Source: Zygnema cylindricum (Eukaryota > Streptophyta > Zygnematophyceae > Zygnematales > Zygnemataceae). From it: a stretch of DNA of 64,000 nt. The position numbers and the translations under genes were made by a program. Position 1 is the first letter of the stretch. Every line of letters starts with the position of its first letter. Location: positions 150,147 through 214,146 of the forward strand of contig JBBHKE010001558.1 in NCBI GenBank assembly GCA_037447655.1. Reading direction: 5' to 3'. Shown here in pieces: positions 22,712-33,237 of this stretch. A model generated the notes under the pieces. It was not told the DNA's origin, ran no database searches, and was given only the letters and a program-made list of their open reading frames with translations.

Positions 22712-23216
22712 AAATCTCTTCCCCCCCTGGTGAGGGCACTTTAGCCGGTCCCCAAATATCTGTGTGTACTAGATCTAGAATTTTTTCTCCCTTATAGGTG
22801 GCTGACTTAGGAAAGGGTAATCTGTGTGCTTTACCTTGAGCACATCCACTACAATCACTTATATCATCACTCTCACTGAACTGAATCCCTTCCACCACTC
22901 CCATCTTTTTCATCTCTCTTAACTTATCTAGATTCACATGCCCAAGCCTCTTATGCCACATCATAATATCATGAACACCAGCATAATAAAGTTTCTTCTT
23001 TTCATTACTTAAGATCAGCCTAAACATCCCATGGCTACCTTTCTCAGCAATGAAATAGACATCATCCACAAAACTAGGAGTAAAGACTCCTTCCCTAGTG
23101 CTAGTAAAAAAACCCTTATCATCTAATACTGATGTAGAGATAAGATTTTTGTTCAGCTCCGGAATAAACAATACATCGGAGAATGTTAATATGGATGTCT
23201 TTCCTTCTACTAACAC
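22695..23216 (-). pseudogene. Copia-C protease end, pre-integrase and integrase start
   Basis: VLFIPELNKNLISTSVLD closes the protease region. MWHKRLGHVNLDKLREM and DCSGCAQGKAHRLPF form the HHCC zinc module, and VHTDIWGPAK gives the first catalytic Asp. It ends in a frameshift at the G run. It is in frame with the gag-protease ORF across one TAG (23271-23273). Confidence 0.9.
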
Positions 23217-23270
23217 TTTTAGATCTACCGATCCTACAAGAGTAGTGGTGACTATCCTCCCATCCCCGTA

Positions 23271-24269
23271 CTACATCTCTACAGTGGGAATCTTTCTTAT
23301 CTTAGTGAACTGCTGCTTATCCTTACACATGTGCATGGAGGCACCTGAATCTACAATCCAGCGTGCTTCACCTTTCAATCCACCGTAAGCACATTTCTGC
23401 CTTCGTGGAATTTCGACCTCATTTTTAGCCTCCAACTCCTCATCCAAAAGGAGCTCATCGTCCTCGTCCTCGGATTCAGCCTCAAGTACCTGTGTGACAA
23501 GGGCCTTTTTCTTTCCTCTCGGGGTACCACCGGTCTGCCCCTCCTTTAACCGAAGCTCGGTTAGCTTAGTGCACTCTGCCATATAGTGCCCCGGTTTCTT
23601 ACAAAAGTGACATAGTCCTTTGGGAGCCCTTGGTTCGAACTCATCGGCCTGTTTTTTCTGCTCCCTACCCCCATAGTTTTCGACCGGTTTTCTGGAATCC
23701 GTGTTCCTCCAATCAGTCGCTGTTGCCAAGGCTTGGCCACTCTTTCCTCCCCTTCGGATCTCAATTGTATTCTCTTGAACGAGAATCATCCCTTCCACTG
23801 AGTTCCATATCCACCTTGAGTCAGGCAAGTCCTGCACACGGTAAACTATGTTCACGAACTCATCAGGTAACTTCATCAGTACACAGTTAACCTTTTCTTT
23901 TTCACTAAAATCTTTTCCCGCACTCTGTAGCTCCATGAAGATTGTAGCAAGCTCATTGCAAAAATCCAACATATTTCCCCCTTTGTATACATACTCCTTA
24001 ACTTTCTGATCAGCCAACTGTTGTTGCTGAATCGTACCACTTCGGTACATCTCTATGAGAGCCATCCAAAGATCGGATGCTCTTTCTACTTGCAAATGAG
24101 GACATGCAAGTCCTTGAGTGAGATGGCGTAGGATAAAGTGCTTTGCCGCCATATTGTTGAAGTCCCAGGTTTCAGTATCATTCTCGTCATTCCTCGGAAT
24201 AGGTGACATGAATGTCAAACCAGTTGCTATTGGTGTGGTCGTCTCCTTCTCCTTTCCTTTGTCCACCAC
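23271..24269 (-). pseudogene. Copia-C gag and protease active site
   Basis: 332 codons in frame with the gag start across one TAA (24294-24296). ETWDFNNMAAKHFILRHL and VYKGGNMLDFCNELATIF, then VLMKLPDEFVNIVYRVQDL (UBN2 gag), the CCHC knuckle CHFCKKPGHYMAEC, and protease WIVDSGASMHMCKDK. Only the opening of protease is here; it stops at TAG after IPTVEM. Confidence 0.92.
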
Positions 24270-24293
24270 CTCTCCTTCTTTTGTTTCCTCTGT

Positions 24294-24509
24294 TTAAGGT
24301 GGGTCCTCTTTCCTGGTGAATCTGGTTCCTCCAAACCCTGGAGGAATTCCAAGACTAGATGGACGTCCCAACCGTCCACTCACTATCCCCCAAAACCTTT
24401 TTTCGCATAGAGCTCCTATCATCATACTTTCCCAGTATATGAAGACCATTCCATTAAAGATTGGTACCCTAGAGGGTGGGCCCATAACCTGAAACTCTGA
24501 GACCTCCAT
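24294..24509 (-). pseudogene. Copia-C gag N-terminus (starts in LTR)
   Basis: ATG at 24507-24509 lies within the 5' LTR: MEVSEFQ, then VMGPPSRVPIF encoded across the LTR end and primer-binding site, then FIYWESMMIGALCEKRFWGIVSG. It ends with the TAA in frame with the rest of gag. Confidence 0.88.
24475..24489 (-). promoter_or_regulatory. primer-binding site, half-tRNA-iMet type
   Basis: Minus strand GGTTATGGGCCCACC begins at the first base after the 5' LTR and is a 15-base exact complement of the plant initiator tRNA-Met anticodon arm. It encodes VMGPP of gag. Confidence 0.8.
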
Positions 24510-25538
24510 AAGTCCTCAAAGTAGACAGCTTCCAATAAGCCTCTAGGATAATCCTGACCCCTTTGTGTTCCAGCAAAAATAATTGCCACCCTGGCAAACA
24601 AAAACCCTGACCACCTGCAGCCCTGTAAAGGCAAGACTCCCTTGAGTCGGTAGCAAAAAGAATCTCTGAATTTGCTCCCCTGAGCAGTAAGCTATGGAGG
24701 GTCAAAGTTGACCTTTTGTATAGAAGCTCTCTGGGAGAGGGGGTCCTATATTCTAATTTTTCTAAGTCCTATCTCTCTCATAGACTCTATCTACTTATGT
24801 ACGGAACCAATCAGAATTGAGTTGCGTACGCAAAAGTACAGCTGCCGGTGTACTTTAGGTACGGACATTGTACGACATGGCCAAAATGTTGACACATGTC
24901 AAATCCGGATTCGGTGCCATAATCTCCGGAGATTCCACAATCCAACGGAATTTTGCCACGCGTCATCCGATGTGGCGATGGCCACAAACTGCCGAAATCT
25001 TCCTCCGCGATCTCGGCGCTAATCCCGGCCGTTCGATTAAATTCGGATTTAATCGTAGCCGTAATAAATACATGCGCGGTATTTGTTTCACTTACGAAAC
25101 AAATGCGCGGTACTGATTTTTGTCCGTACCGTAATTCGTACATTATATATTACTGGATCTATGTATCCCGTAATTCATTTCAGTTAAATGATTTATCGCA
25201 CGTATAATCATTTAAATGAATATCAAACTATATGATACGTAATACTACGGCTAGACTTAACGGCTAAGGCTACCGGCTATTTCTTGTCTGCCGGCCGGTA
25301 GGTACAAGGATCAAATCCTGCCGCCGGCACATAACTTTTAAATAAATAAATAAACCCTAATATAAAATTCCCGTAAACCTCAGGATAGCCAAGGTAGCCA
25401 TGGCTCTAGCTTCCTCTCCAATTTCTCAGTGACTGCGACAAGTTTGAGAGTTGGAGAGAGAAGTTAGAGATAGACTGCCTCGACTTCTATATTTCTTTTC
25501 AGACCTAGAAAATACTAATAAAACCATTAGTTTCTACA
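24490..25538 (-). repeat. Copia-C 5' LTR
   Basis: 1049 bp, same length as the 3' LTR and the same layout: gag start codons, R/U5-like CAGAGATTC region, GTAC core, tRNA-like module, GGTAGCCATGGCTCTAG. Confidence 0.94.
25250..25339 (+). other. tRNA-like module antisense in Copia-C 5' LTR
   Basis: A-box-like TAGACTTAACGGCTAAGGC (25252-25270), B-box-like GGATCAAATCC (25308-25318), TTTT at 25336-25339. It is antisense to the element. Confidence 0.58.
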
Positions 25539-25543
25539 TGCAA

Positions 25544-26221
25544 CACCGAATTGATGTGGAGAAAAATGATCTTGGAAAGCACCTTGAAGCTGTAAACACA
25601 TTGATCTTGACACGAGAGGATATAACACTTCCCCTACAGCAATCGGTCGAACACCACCAGCAGGCTCTAAGACAACGGCAAGACGTGCCGCTGCGAGAAG
25701 TGGGAATATAGTTGGTGGCATAAGACCCCCGAGCTAATTGAGAAGCAACTTTGAACAACATATCAAAACCTTGTGATGGATTTTTCGAAGGGAATAGATC
25801 CCGAATAAACTCATAAACCATCCCCGATCGTCCCCCAGCTGAGAGATGAGGGGACCGAAATAGAGCTCTATTAAAGGCATCTTGGTCGAGGTCAAAGAGT
25901 TATAAAGGTTTATATGAATCAACAAATAATAAAACGTCTACCGGTGCCACAGGATGAAGGTCTCGCAAGACTTCAACGGTCGTCGTTGTTGTGGGAGATA
26001 GTGTGAAAGGTCGTAGTGCACACGGCCGTCGTTGTTGTGGGAGACACTGTGAAAGGTCGTAGTGCACGGGCACCACCAGAGAGTTCACCACATTGACCAA
26101 GGTGCACGGCTCGCCGCATGCGATCCGTAGAAGTTGGAAGTGGAGCTTTGGGCCGAGGAGGCGTCACAGAGAAAACATTGGCAGCATGATCGTTTCTCTC
26201 ATGCCCTGCTAGCACCTCCAC
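25544..26221 (-). pseudogene. non-LTR reverse transcriptase, N-terminal part
   Basis: Minus-strand frames with indels: PLISQLG, MVYEFIRDLF, QGFDMLFKVASQLARG, FPLLAAARLAVVLEP and GGVRPIAVGEVLYPLVSR, then HFSPHQFGV. GVRPIAVG corresponds to an early RT motif. HQFGV runs into the KQGGCEAIVH of the segment left of Copia-C, showing both were one gene. Confidence 0.8.
25977..26068 (+). repeat. 46-bp tandem duplication in non-LTR element
   Basis: Two adjacent 46-bp units (25977-26022 and 26023-26068) with few differences: CGTCGTTGTTGTGGGAGA and GTGAAAGGTCGTAGTGCAC. It disrupts the coding sequence upstream of RT. Confidence 0.8.
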
Positions 26222-26401
26222 GGGGAGATAGAATCAAAACTGAAAAAGGAAACATAAAGAAAAGATGAAATGCAACAAGATTATTGATATCATCAGCCAA
26301 AAGCCCAAACTGGAACCAAAGTGCAGCTTGAACGGTCTCTCGAAGATGAGGAGGAATCCGCAAATAGAGTCGTGGTCTGGGGTAACCCAAATGGTAACAT
26401 C

Positions 26402-26611
26402 CTAAACGTTAAGATTACGAACAAAATCCCAATCGTGGTGAGATGGGTGGCGTTGGAGGGGGGGAGCATTCGTGCTGTCTTGTGCATTGGAAGCGGTTGG
26501 AACAATCTTGGGACATGCTTTTACATATCTCGCTAAACCTGCACCTTGAGCGTAAAGCTTTCTACAGCCCGGACAAGAGACCCGAGATGTACTGGTGACG
26601 GCCAATAACAA
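26402..26611 (-). pseudogene. non-LTR element, zinc-finger region
   Basis: Contains SCPGCRKLYAQGAGLARYVKAC, a C-x2-C-x12-H/Y-type finger; the usual His before the spacing to the last Cys appears as Tyr here. Such N-terminal fingers bind target DNA in R2/NeSL-type elements. The frame enters the repeat at 26593, where the non-coding LTR element inserted. Confidence 0.6.
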
Positions 26612-26962
26612 AGTCGGTGGACGGCAAAGTTAGGAACGAAATAATATTTCGTACAAGGAATCTATAATGAAAGAATCACTAATCTACAATTAATATTGTG
26701 AAAGTATAACGAAAGCGTGAAAAGATACGACGAATGTAACCGTCGAATATAATGTCTACTAATATACGAGACAAAATAAGTATAATGATTACAAAGTGTG
26801 TCCGGGTAGTTATAAGAGTATCCGTACACGAAAACACATTTACATGAGTCAACATCACACTGACGCAAAACAACATTTCCGCATAGAAAATAACATGCGC
26901 TCTAAAGTACAACTAAAAGAAGTACGTGTCACTAAATACACAACTGAAACTGTACTTCAAAA
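26593..26962 (+). repeat. LARD-like left LTR
   Basis: Starts TGGTGACGGCCAA and runs to GTACTTCAA. Shares almost every block with 29425-29795, including AAAGTCGGTGGACGGCAAAG and CGAATGTAACCGTCGAATA. Confidence 0.75.
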
Positions 26963-28371
26963 TTTTAGTTGTAGAAAGGGGAGAATGGTAATGGAAGAAA
27001 AAGTGGGAAATAATTGAAGGCAAGAAGTGAACCTTAGATAAAAAAAGGAAACAAATTCTTCATAATGATGAAAACAAATTAGTAAGAGGAATTCGATAAT
27101 AAACTATAAAAGGTTTGATGTAGAATCCAAGGGGAAAACGGTTCGTAAGAAGAAACCTTCCATGATTTAAAGAGATTAGGTAACTTAAGATTTGTGCGGG
27201 AGGGAAAATTCAAAGGTAGAATGGAATAATTACAAGGTGGAAATGGAAAGGGTGGAGAAAAAAGATGTGGAAAACAACTAAAAAAAAACAATGGTGATGG
27301 AAAAATGAAAAATGAGAAAGTTGAAGCAGGTTTCATAAGTTGATGAAAGGAATGACAATTATTCGAAAGAGTTAAAAAATATGTTGAATGAATCAATAGG
27401 AGAAAATGATTCCAAAGGGAAAAAGTTAAAAAGATAATGGCCTAATGATCTAAGGTATTTAGGTTAAGGTTTGTGGTTTATAGATGTGGGGATGAAAAAG
27501 AGTTATGTAAATAAAAACATCAAAAGTTGAATGTAAAGAAAGGTGAAAAATAGAAAGAAAAGGTGTGAAAAAGACAAAAACACTTTTGGGGAAGATAAGA
27601 AAATTATAGTGTTAAACATATAGATGATGATTGAAATGGGTTAAAGGAATCATAAAAGGAATCAATTTGACAAAAAATAAAGGTGAGAAGAAAAATGATT
27701 TAAAAAAAAAGGGACTCTATAGAGGCAAGTGAGAAGGTGGATGGTAATAAGATAATTTAGTGGAATACATAAAAGAATGTCACAAAAACTGGAGAATAAT
27801 TAGAGAATTAAAAGAAATGCAAAAAGGGTATTTCACAATTATAGAGGCGAAGTGAAAAAAGTCCATAAATAAGGAATTATATGGAGTGGAAAGTGGAAAT
27901 TCACAACAATAAGGAATTATATAGAGTGGAAAACATGAATTTCACAACTAGTAATGTATGTCAATACTCCCTCTCATTGCTAGTAGTGAAAAATGAGAGA
28001 AATGAAAGAGTAAGAGAAACAAAGGGGGAATGACAAAAAAATGGTAATATGTCCAACCGTGTAAGTATGGGAGGAAGCATGGGAGAGTAAAAAAGATGTA
28101 ACAAATTTATGATGATGAATGGTGTGTGGAAGGTTGACAAGAGAGGAAATAGTGAAAGGAAAAATTTGTCAATAAAAGTAAGATTAAAAGAGAAAAAAAT
28201 GGGAAGAGTATAATGATGAACAAATAAAAAGAGATGGTCAATGGGAGGACAAAAAAATTAAATTTGGGGGAATGGAAAGTCCCAAAAAAAAAAGGTACAA
28301 AATAGTAGTGGTTGGTGGAAAGAGGAAATAGAGGTTTTTGGAAAGTTTGAAGAGAAATGACAAGTCGTTTC

Positions 28372-28865
28372 CTTCCAATGCTCCAATAAACCGAAAATTG
28401 TCTCCACAAAGAGAGGGTGGCGAATAGAGGTCAAAGTGCAATGTCAAGGGGATCTTCGAAGATAAAACTTCTAGTACTTAAACACTCCGAGGAGGCCTTC
28501 AAAATGCCAAAATTAGGGATAGATAAAATAGTTCCTTAAAATAAGATGGATAATTGAGTGGAAAAATGGAATATTGGGGAGATTTGAGAGGAAAAAAGAA
28601 AAGTTTTCTCGATGCTCCAATCAACCGGAAAGGTCTCTAAAAAAGGTAAAAATGGCGAATGGAGGTCGAAAAGTAAATGTTGAGGGATTTATAAAGACGA
28701 AACTTTAGGTACTCAAACACTCCGGGGACGCCTCCAAAATGCCGAAAAATAAAGAGAGGCAAAATCGGAATGGTGAATAGAGGTCAAAAATGGATGGAGG
28801 AGAGATTTTCGAAAAATGAAATTCGGGTGCTCCAACAAGTCAAGGACCCTTCGAAACCAAAAATA
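28372..28865 (+). repeat. diverged tandem units inside LARD-like element
   Basis: Two clear units and one partial unit of about 240 bp share GATGCTCCAAT, GGCGAATGGAGGTC, ACTCAAACACTCCG and CCTCCAAAATGCC. No coding sense. Confidence 0.65.
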
Positions 28866-29424
28866 ATAAAACGGGAAGGATCCATAAAAAAAAGTATAAA
28901 GGAGAAATGAACCTTTTAAAAAACAAAATGGAAATTCCAAAAAAAATGCCATTTAAAGAGCCAAAATATAAAAATGGAAAGATGGGACAACCGAAATTGT
29001 AATCTTTAAACAAATGTCTTGAAAATATTTTGCTTCTAAACGAAATATTTTGCCAAAAAAAGAAAAAAAATGAAGTGGAAAAGATAGGAGAAGAATAATT
29101 GCACAGATGACGAGCATGGTGGGGCCCATAACCTGTAGAAGGTAAAGGCATGGTGGGCGAAAGATAGAGATATTGGAGAAAGATATCCGAGATGAAAGAG
29201 AGAGGAACCATGGCAAAGAATAATAAAGAAACAAAAGATAAGACAAAAGGAGACCATAAGAATACAAAAGGAGAAGCACAGTGGAGAAAAGGTCTTCTCA
29301 TTATAATCAGTTAAATTTGAATGTACCGCATGAACTGGTTAAGTACCAAGTATATCTCTACATTTAGAGTGGACACGACGTCCACAAAAGAATCGAAGCT
29401 GCAAAGGACAAAAAAAGTTATTAC

Positions 29425-29795
29425 TGGTGACGGCCAACGACAAAGTCGGTGGACGGCAAAGTTAGGAACGAAAAGAATATTTCGTACAATGAATCTATAA
29501 TCAAATAATCACTACTCTACAATGAATATTGTGAAAGTACAACGTAAGCGTGAAAAGGTACGACGAATGTAACCGTCGAATATAATGTCCACTAAACTAC
29601 GAGACAAAATAAGTATAATGATTACAAAGTGTGTCCGGGTAGTAATAAGGGTATCCGTACACGAAAACACATTTACATAAACCAGCATTACACTGAAGCA
29701 AAACAACAGTTCCGCATAGAAAATAACATACGCACTATAGTACAGCTAAAAGAAGTATGTATCACTAAATACACAACTAAAATTGTACTTCAACA
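29425..29795 (+). repeat. LARD-like right LTR
   Basis: Counterpart of 26593-26962, ending TTCAACA; the left copy reads TTCAAAA. Confidence 0.75.
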
Positions 29796-30307
29796 TGTGT
29801 GAGGGGGATGGGACGACAAAATTGGTACATGGGGGAAACCTAAGGGTGGGTTGGTTAGAGGAGGGGTAGAAGGGGGAAGAGGAAGAGGACGGTCGGAAAT
29901 GAGGGTCAAAGACAAGTCTTGAGGCTGCTCTCGCCGATGAGGAGGGCGATACCGAGGTGTAGGAAAAGGTAGGGTATGGTGCTCTCCAGATTCGGGCGAG
30001 GGCACGGGAACAAGGGGATCGTTTAAGTTAAAGGGTTGGGGTGAGGGTGTGGCGGTGGGTGGTGGAGGAGGCGGTTCAAGAGGGTGGGACAACCCTAAGG
30101 AGATGGTCTGTACACGCGGATGCGTTGGAGAGGATGGGGAAAGAGAGCGAGACGCTCTTTGTTTATGACATGCCATAATAAGTGAAGAGTAACTTGTCGA
30201 AGGTCCGCAAATAAGTGGGGCCCACAAAGGTCTCGTCCAACCGCGAAAGACGAAAGGGGGAACAAGTAAAGGCGAAAACCCAAAATCGTGAATTGAAAGC
30301 CCCGCAC
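29796..30307 (-). pseudogene. non-LTR element, proline-rich N-terminal region
   Basis: Minus-strand frames, the longest 145 codons, with many Pro and Ser (PLEPPPPPPTATPSPQPF) and a C-terminal SHPPHTC before the LARD-like insertion. A low-complexity N-terminal region upstream of a zinc finger is common in R2/NeSL-type proteins. The true start codon is uncertain. Confidence 0.45.
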
Positions 30308-31559
30308 TGGTGAACAGTACCCGCTTCTCGCTATATGTTTGAGTATTTTTTTTTCGATGGTTTTTGTTTTGTTTCCTTCGCCAACCGGTCTCCCACTGGG
30401 TGATTTGCTACTACCCTAATCTACTGTAGGGTGGAACGCTCACCGAATTTTGTGTGCCACATGCGGTGTGGACGGTTGAGCACGGCCACCAAGGTGTTCA
30501 CGTGTCACTCACCCGAAAGGGTCCGGGCATCCACAAACGACAACGTAATTTTCAAACCAGGTCCTCAAGTCCTCTTCCCCGTGTCCTCTTCCCTGTATGC
30601 AGTAAGTTCAAAATCCCATTGGCCGACTAATATGACGCGAAGTTGGGCGGCAAAGATGGTAGGTGATCGCCACAGGATGAAAAAATGAAATCGTTCGAAA
30701 GTGGTAGAGTCGATTATGGAAGAACGGCGGAACGGATGGGTCTGATTTGCCGTCTATTATAAAGTGTTTTGAAAAAATATATTATTTGATTAGTAACTAC
30801 ACGCCAAATTTGGCGCCGGATACACGAAAAACACGAATATAATGACAGAAATCCTTAGTGAAAAGCCATGGCCAAAGCTTGTAGAGATTCGTTGGCGAAA
30901 AAGCACGAGCCGATTTAAACGGAGGATGGCAAAAAGTGCATGAATCCGGATGGCGAAGTAAAGGAGCGCAAAATTGAGTGGCAAAGGTGGGAGGAGATTG
31001 CCACGAAAAAAAAAGGAAATTGGTTGAAACTAGCAGAGTCGTCTATGGGAAAACGAGATAATAAATGGAGTTGATTTTACCATTAATAGAAAAAATTTGA
31101 AAAAGGCTTTCGTTAGAGTGCTTGCACGCCAAATTTGGCGTCGGATACACAGAGAAAAAGGCGAAAAACCCTTGTAAGAAGTCATGGTCGAAGCTTCTAG
31201 AAGGTCAACAATGACACAAAAAGAGGAAGATAGCGTACGACAATCCCATTGGGTATCAATCCCATTGTGAAAAAAATGTTTAATTGTAATTTCTCTATAA
31301 CGATGATTTAGGTATACAGAATCCGTCGTCATTACATATACGTTAAAATAGGTATAAGTACAAAATCAGACAATCCGTACCACGTCGCGTCCTTTCAGTG
31401 TAATTAATCCATAATTCCAATTTGGGTTTGCTAACGTGTTTGTTGCAAACTCGACTCCACTTTTATTCTAAGTGTAGTTCTGTATGCAACCGACATAAGT
31501 TAACTACAAATTCCGTACGATTTTCGGTAATCAAGTACAGATTTGTACCAGCAAACACA
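30308..31559. other. spacer and possible 5' region of the non-LTR element
   Basis: No recognisable gene. It may hold the untranslated leader of the non-LTR element near 30.3-30.6 kb and a diverged tandem repeat at 30640-31200. Confidence 0.4.
30640..31200 (+). repeat. diverged tandem repeat, two units of about 330 bp
   Basis: Both units share GGCAAAG, GAGATTGCCAC/GTGATCGCCAC, AGAGTCG, CGCCAAATTTGGCG, GGATACAC and GAAAAAC in order, with considerable divergence. Confidence 0.55.
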
Positions 31560-31735
31560 TTCCGTACACCACACTATTCATGAAATAAGTACGGTAATTC
31601 CATTGACGCTAATTCACAAGAACCTTAATTAACGTCACGGATAAAATATAATCAGTCACTGTATTTTGGGTATCAATGTCAAAATTTTGGGGCGCCGACA
31701 CAGAGTACATAAGTCCAATAACGATTCACGGTGTA
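31560..31735. mobile_element. partial MITE, right end
   Basis: Resembles the right third of the MITE at 599-1136 (CACCACACTATT, GGTAATTCCATT, TTAATTAACGTCACGGA) and ends AATAACGATTCACGGTGTA. The left end was not found. Confidence 0.5.
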
Positions 31736-31740
31736 CAGTA

Positions 31741-32675
31741 CACCGCCAATCGCTATTAGCGTAGAAGTTTCTTTAGCGTATATGAATAATCACCGTGGTT
31801 TACGCTAATTAAGAATTTGAAAATTTTGAAAAATTCCATTGTTTATAGTTCATCATCTTCAGTAATATGGTCGCAGCTTACACTAATATAGATTATAAAA
31901 TCGACAAATCGTTTCACATCACCACGATCGAATATGGTTGTTGGGCGAATATATGCAGTGATGTTGGACTTAGATTATCCCCTTTTAGACCGCACATTCT
32001 CATGCGTCCGCGACTACTAAACATAATGAATTCTAATTTTTCACTTAAAAAGGTACGTTTTTGTACGGTCTGAATCTGACCGTACACCACACTATTTAAA
32101 AGATGACGTACTTTCGTTTTGTACGGTACTTGGAAAATAACCCTGAAAAGAATAAGCTACTTTTTTTATTTATTCTCCAATAGCGTAGCTTATTCTATTT
32201 TATTCTTTACGCCATTTAGGGTTTTTTTCCAAGTGTCGTAAAAAACAAAAGTTCGTTGTATTTTAAATAGTGTGGTGTACGGTGCATGCCATACCGTTCA
32301 AAATTATACCTTTTTAAGTGAAAAAGTATAATTAATGTGTTTTAGTAACCGCGGACGCATGAGAATATGTGCTCTAAAAAGGGGATGAATCGGGTTGCCA
32401 AATATCACGTTCCCACATATTCGTCCAACAACCACGTTTCGACTATGTGAACCTACGAGTTATGTACGATTTGTCTGATTTTTTACATGTACCTATATTA
32501 ATGTAGACATGTTTGCGACCGACATTTATTTTTTTCAAAGACCCAAATTAGAATTTTATTAAACAATTAGAATGTATGTTATTTTTCAAAATTTTCAAAT
32601 TCTTAATTAGTGTAAACCACGGTAATTATTCCTACACGCTAAAGAAACTTCGATGCTAATAGCGAATGGCGGTGT
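31741..32675. mobile_element. 935-bp foldback of MITE family
   Basis: Flanked by TA (31739-31740 and 32676 region). Two arms of about 430 bp are inverted copies of each other around about 32.17 kb, each like the single MITEs nearby. Ends are CACCGCCAATCGCTATTAGCG and its complement (one change). Paired blocks include the complement of ATGCGTCCGCG and CTTTTTAAGTGAAAAAG. No coding capacity. Confidence 0.75.
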
Positions 32676-32681
32676 ACAATA

Positions 32682-33237
32682 CACTCCCAATCGCTATTAG
32701 CGTAATGTATACTAATTCCGTCCCGCTTTTTTTTTCAAATTCTCAAATAACATAACTTATTCTGTTTTTTTCTTTACGCCATTTGGGGTTTTTTTCCAGG
32801 TACCGTAGAAAACAAAAGTACGTTGTCTTTTAAATAGCGTGGTGTACGGTCAGTGTCAGACCATACAAAATCGTATTTTTTATGTGAAAAGTATAATTAA
32901 TGAGTTTCAGTAACCACGGACGCATGAGAATATGCGTTCTAAAAAGGGGATGAAATCGGGGTGTCAAATATCACGTTCGCACATATTCATCCAACAACCA
33001 CGTTTCGACTGTGTGAGCGTACGATTTGTGTACGATTTGTCAGATTTTGTACAAGTACCTTTATTAGTGTAAGCATGTTTGCGACCAACATATATTTTTT
33101 TAAAATACCAGAATAAGCAAATAGTAAACCATTTGAATGTTTGATTTAAAAAAAAAATCAAATTCCTAATTAGCGTAAATCACTGTAATTATTCCTATAC
33201 GCTATAGAAACCTGTACGCTAATAGCGATTGGCGGTG
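32682..33237. mobile_element. MITE-like element, copy 3
   Basis: 556 bp, CACTCCCAATCGCTATTAGC at the left and AATAGCGATTGGCGGTG at the right, TA on both sides (32680-32681, 33238-33239). It is in the same orientation as the right arm of the foldback next to it and as the copy at 62550-63092. Confidence 0.8.

Larger units (their letters stand above)
19099..25538 (-). mobile_element. Copia-C, full-length LTR retrotransposon
   Basis: 6440 bp on the minus strand, two 1049-bp LTRs, 5-bp target duplication TGCAA (19094-19098 and 25539-25543). It inserted in the RT gene of the non-LTR element. LTRs differ by about 18 positions in the first 400 bp and less later (about 3 percent or below by eye). 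Full gag-pol is present, with three in-frame stops and two frameshifts in the pol region plus one stop in gag. Its LTR ends resemble those of Copia-D, making it the closest autonomous-type relative in the window. Confidence 0.94.
26593..29795 (+). mobile_element. non-coding LTR element (LARD-like)
   Basis: Two direct repeats of about 370 bp (26593-26962 and 29425-29795) flank about 2.46 kb of purine-rich sequence with no gag or pol. It lies inside the N-terminal part of the non-LTR element. Flanks TGTAC and TGTGT match 3 of 5, so the target duplication is not clear. A-rich purine AAAGGACAAAAAAAG precedes the right repeat, fitting a plus orientation. A large retrotransposon derivative mobilised in trans is the best reading. 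Confidence 0.65.
17169..30307 (-). mobile_element. non-LTR retrotransposon with RLE-type tail, split in three
   Basis: Minus-strand element reading from about 30307 down to a stop at 17169-17171. Order: Pro-rich N-terminal region, a CCHC-like zinc finger, reverse transcriptase with GVRPIAVGEVL, a DIANAFNTVDR active-site region, TRQGDSLGALLFALAH and VVDDSHIVGP, a thumb region, then a Cys-rich segment and a PD-(D/E)XK-like block (RVDLVF then VVLTDPT). This order matches R2/NeSL-type elements with a C-terminal restriction-like endonuclease. Copia-C (19099-25538) and a non-coding LTR element (26593-29795) interrupt it. Ends and poly(A) were not located. Confidence 0.75.

Noticed and set aside
28840-29301. 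153-codon Phe/Leu/Ser-rich minus-strand frame
   Set aside because: It is the complement of the purine-rich LARD interior; its composition explains it and no domain is seen.
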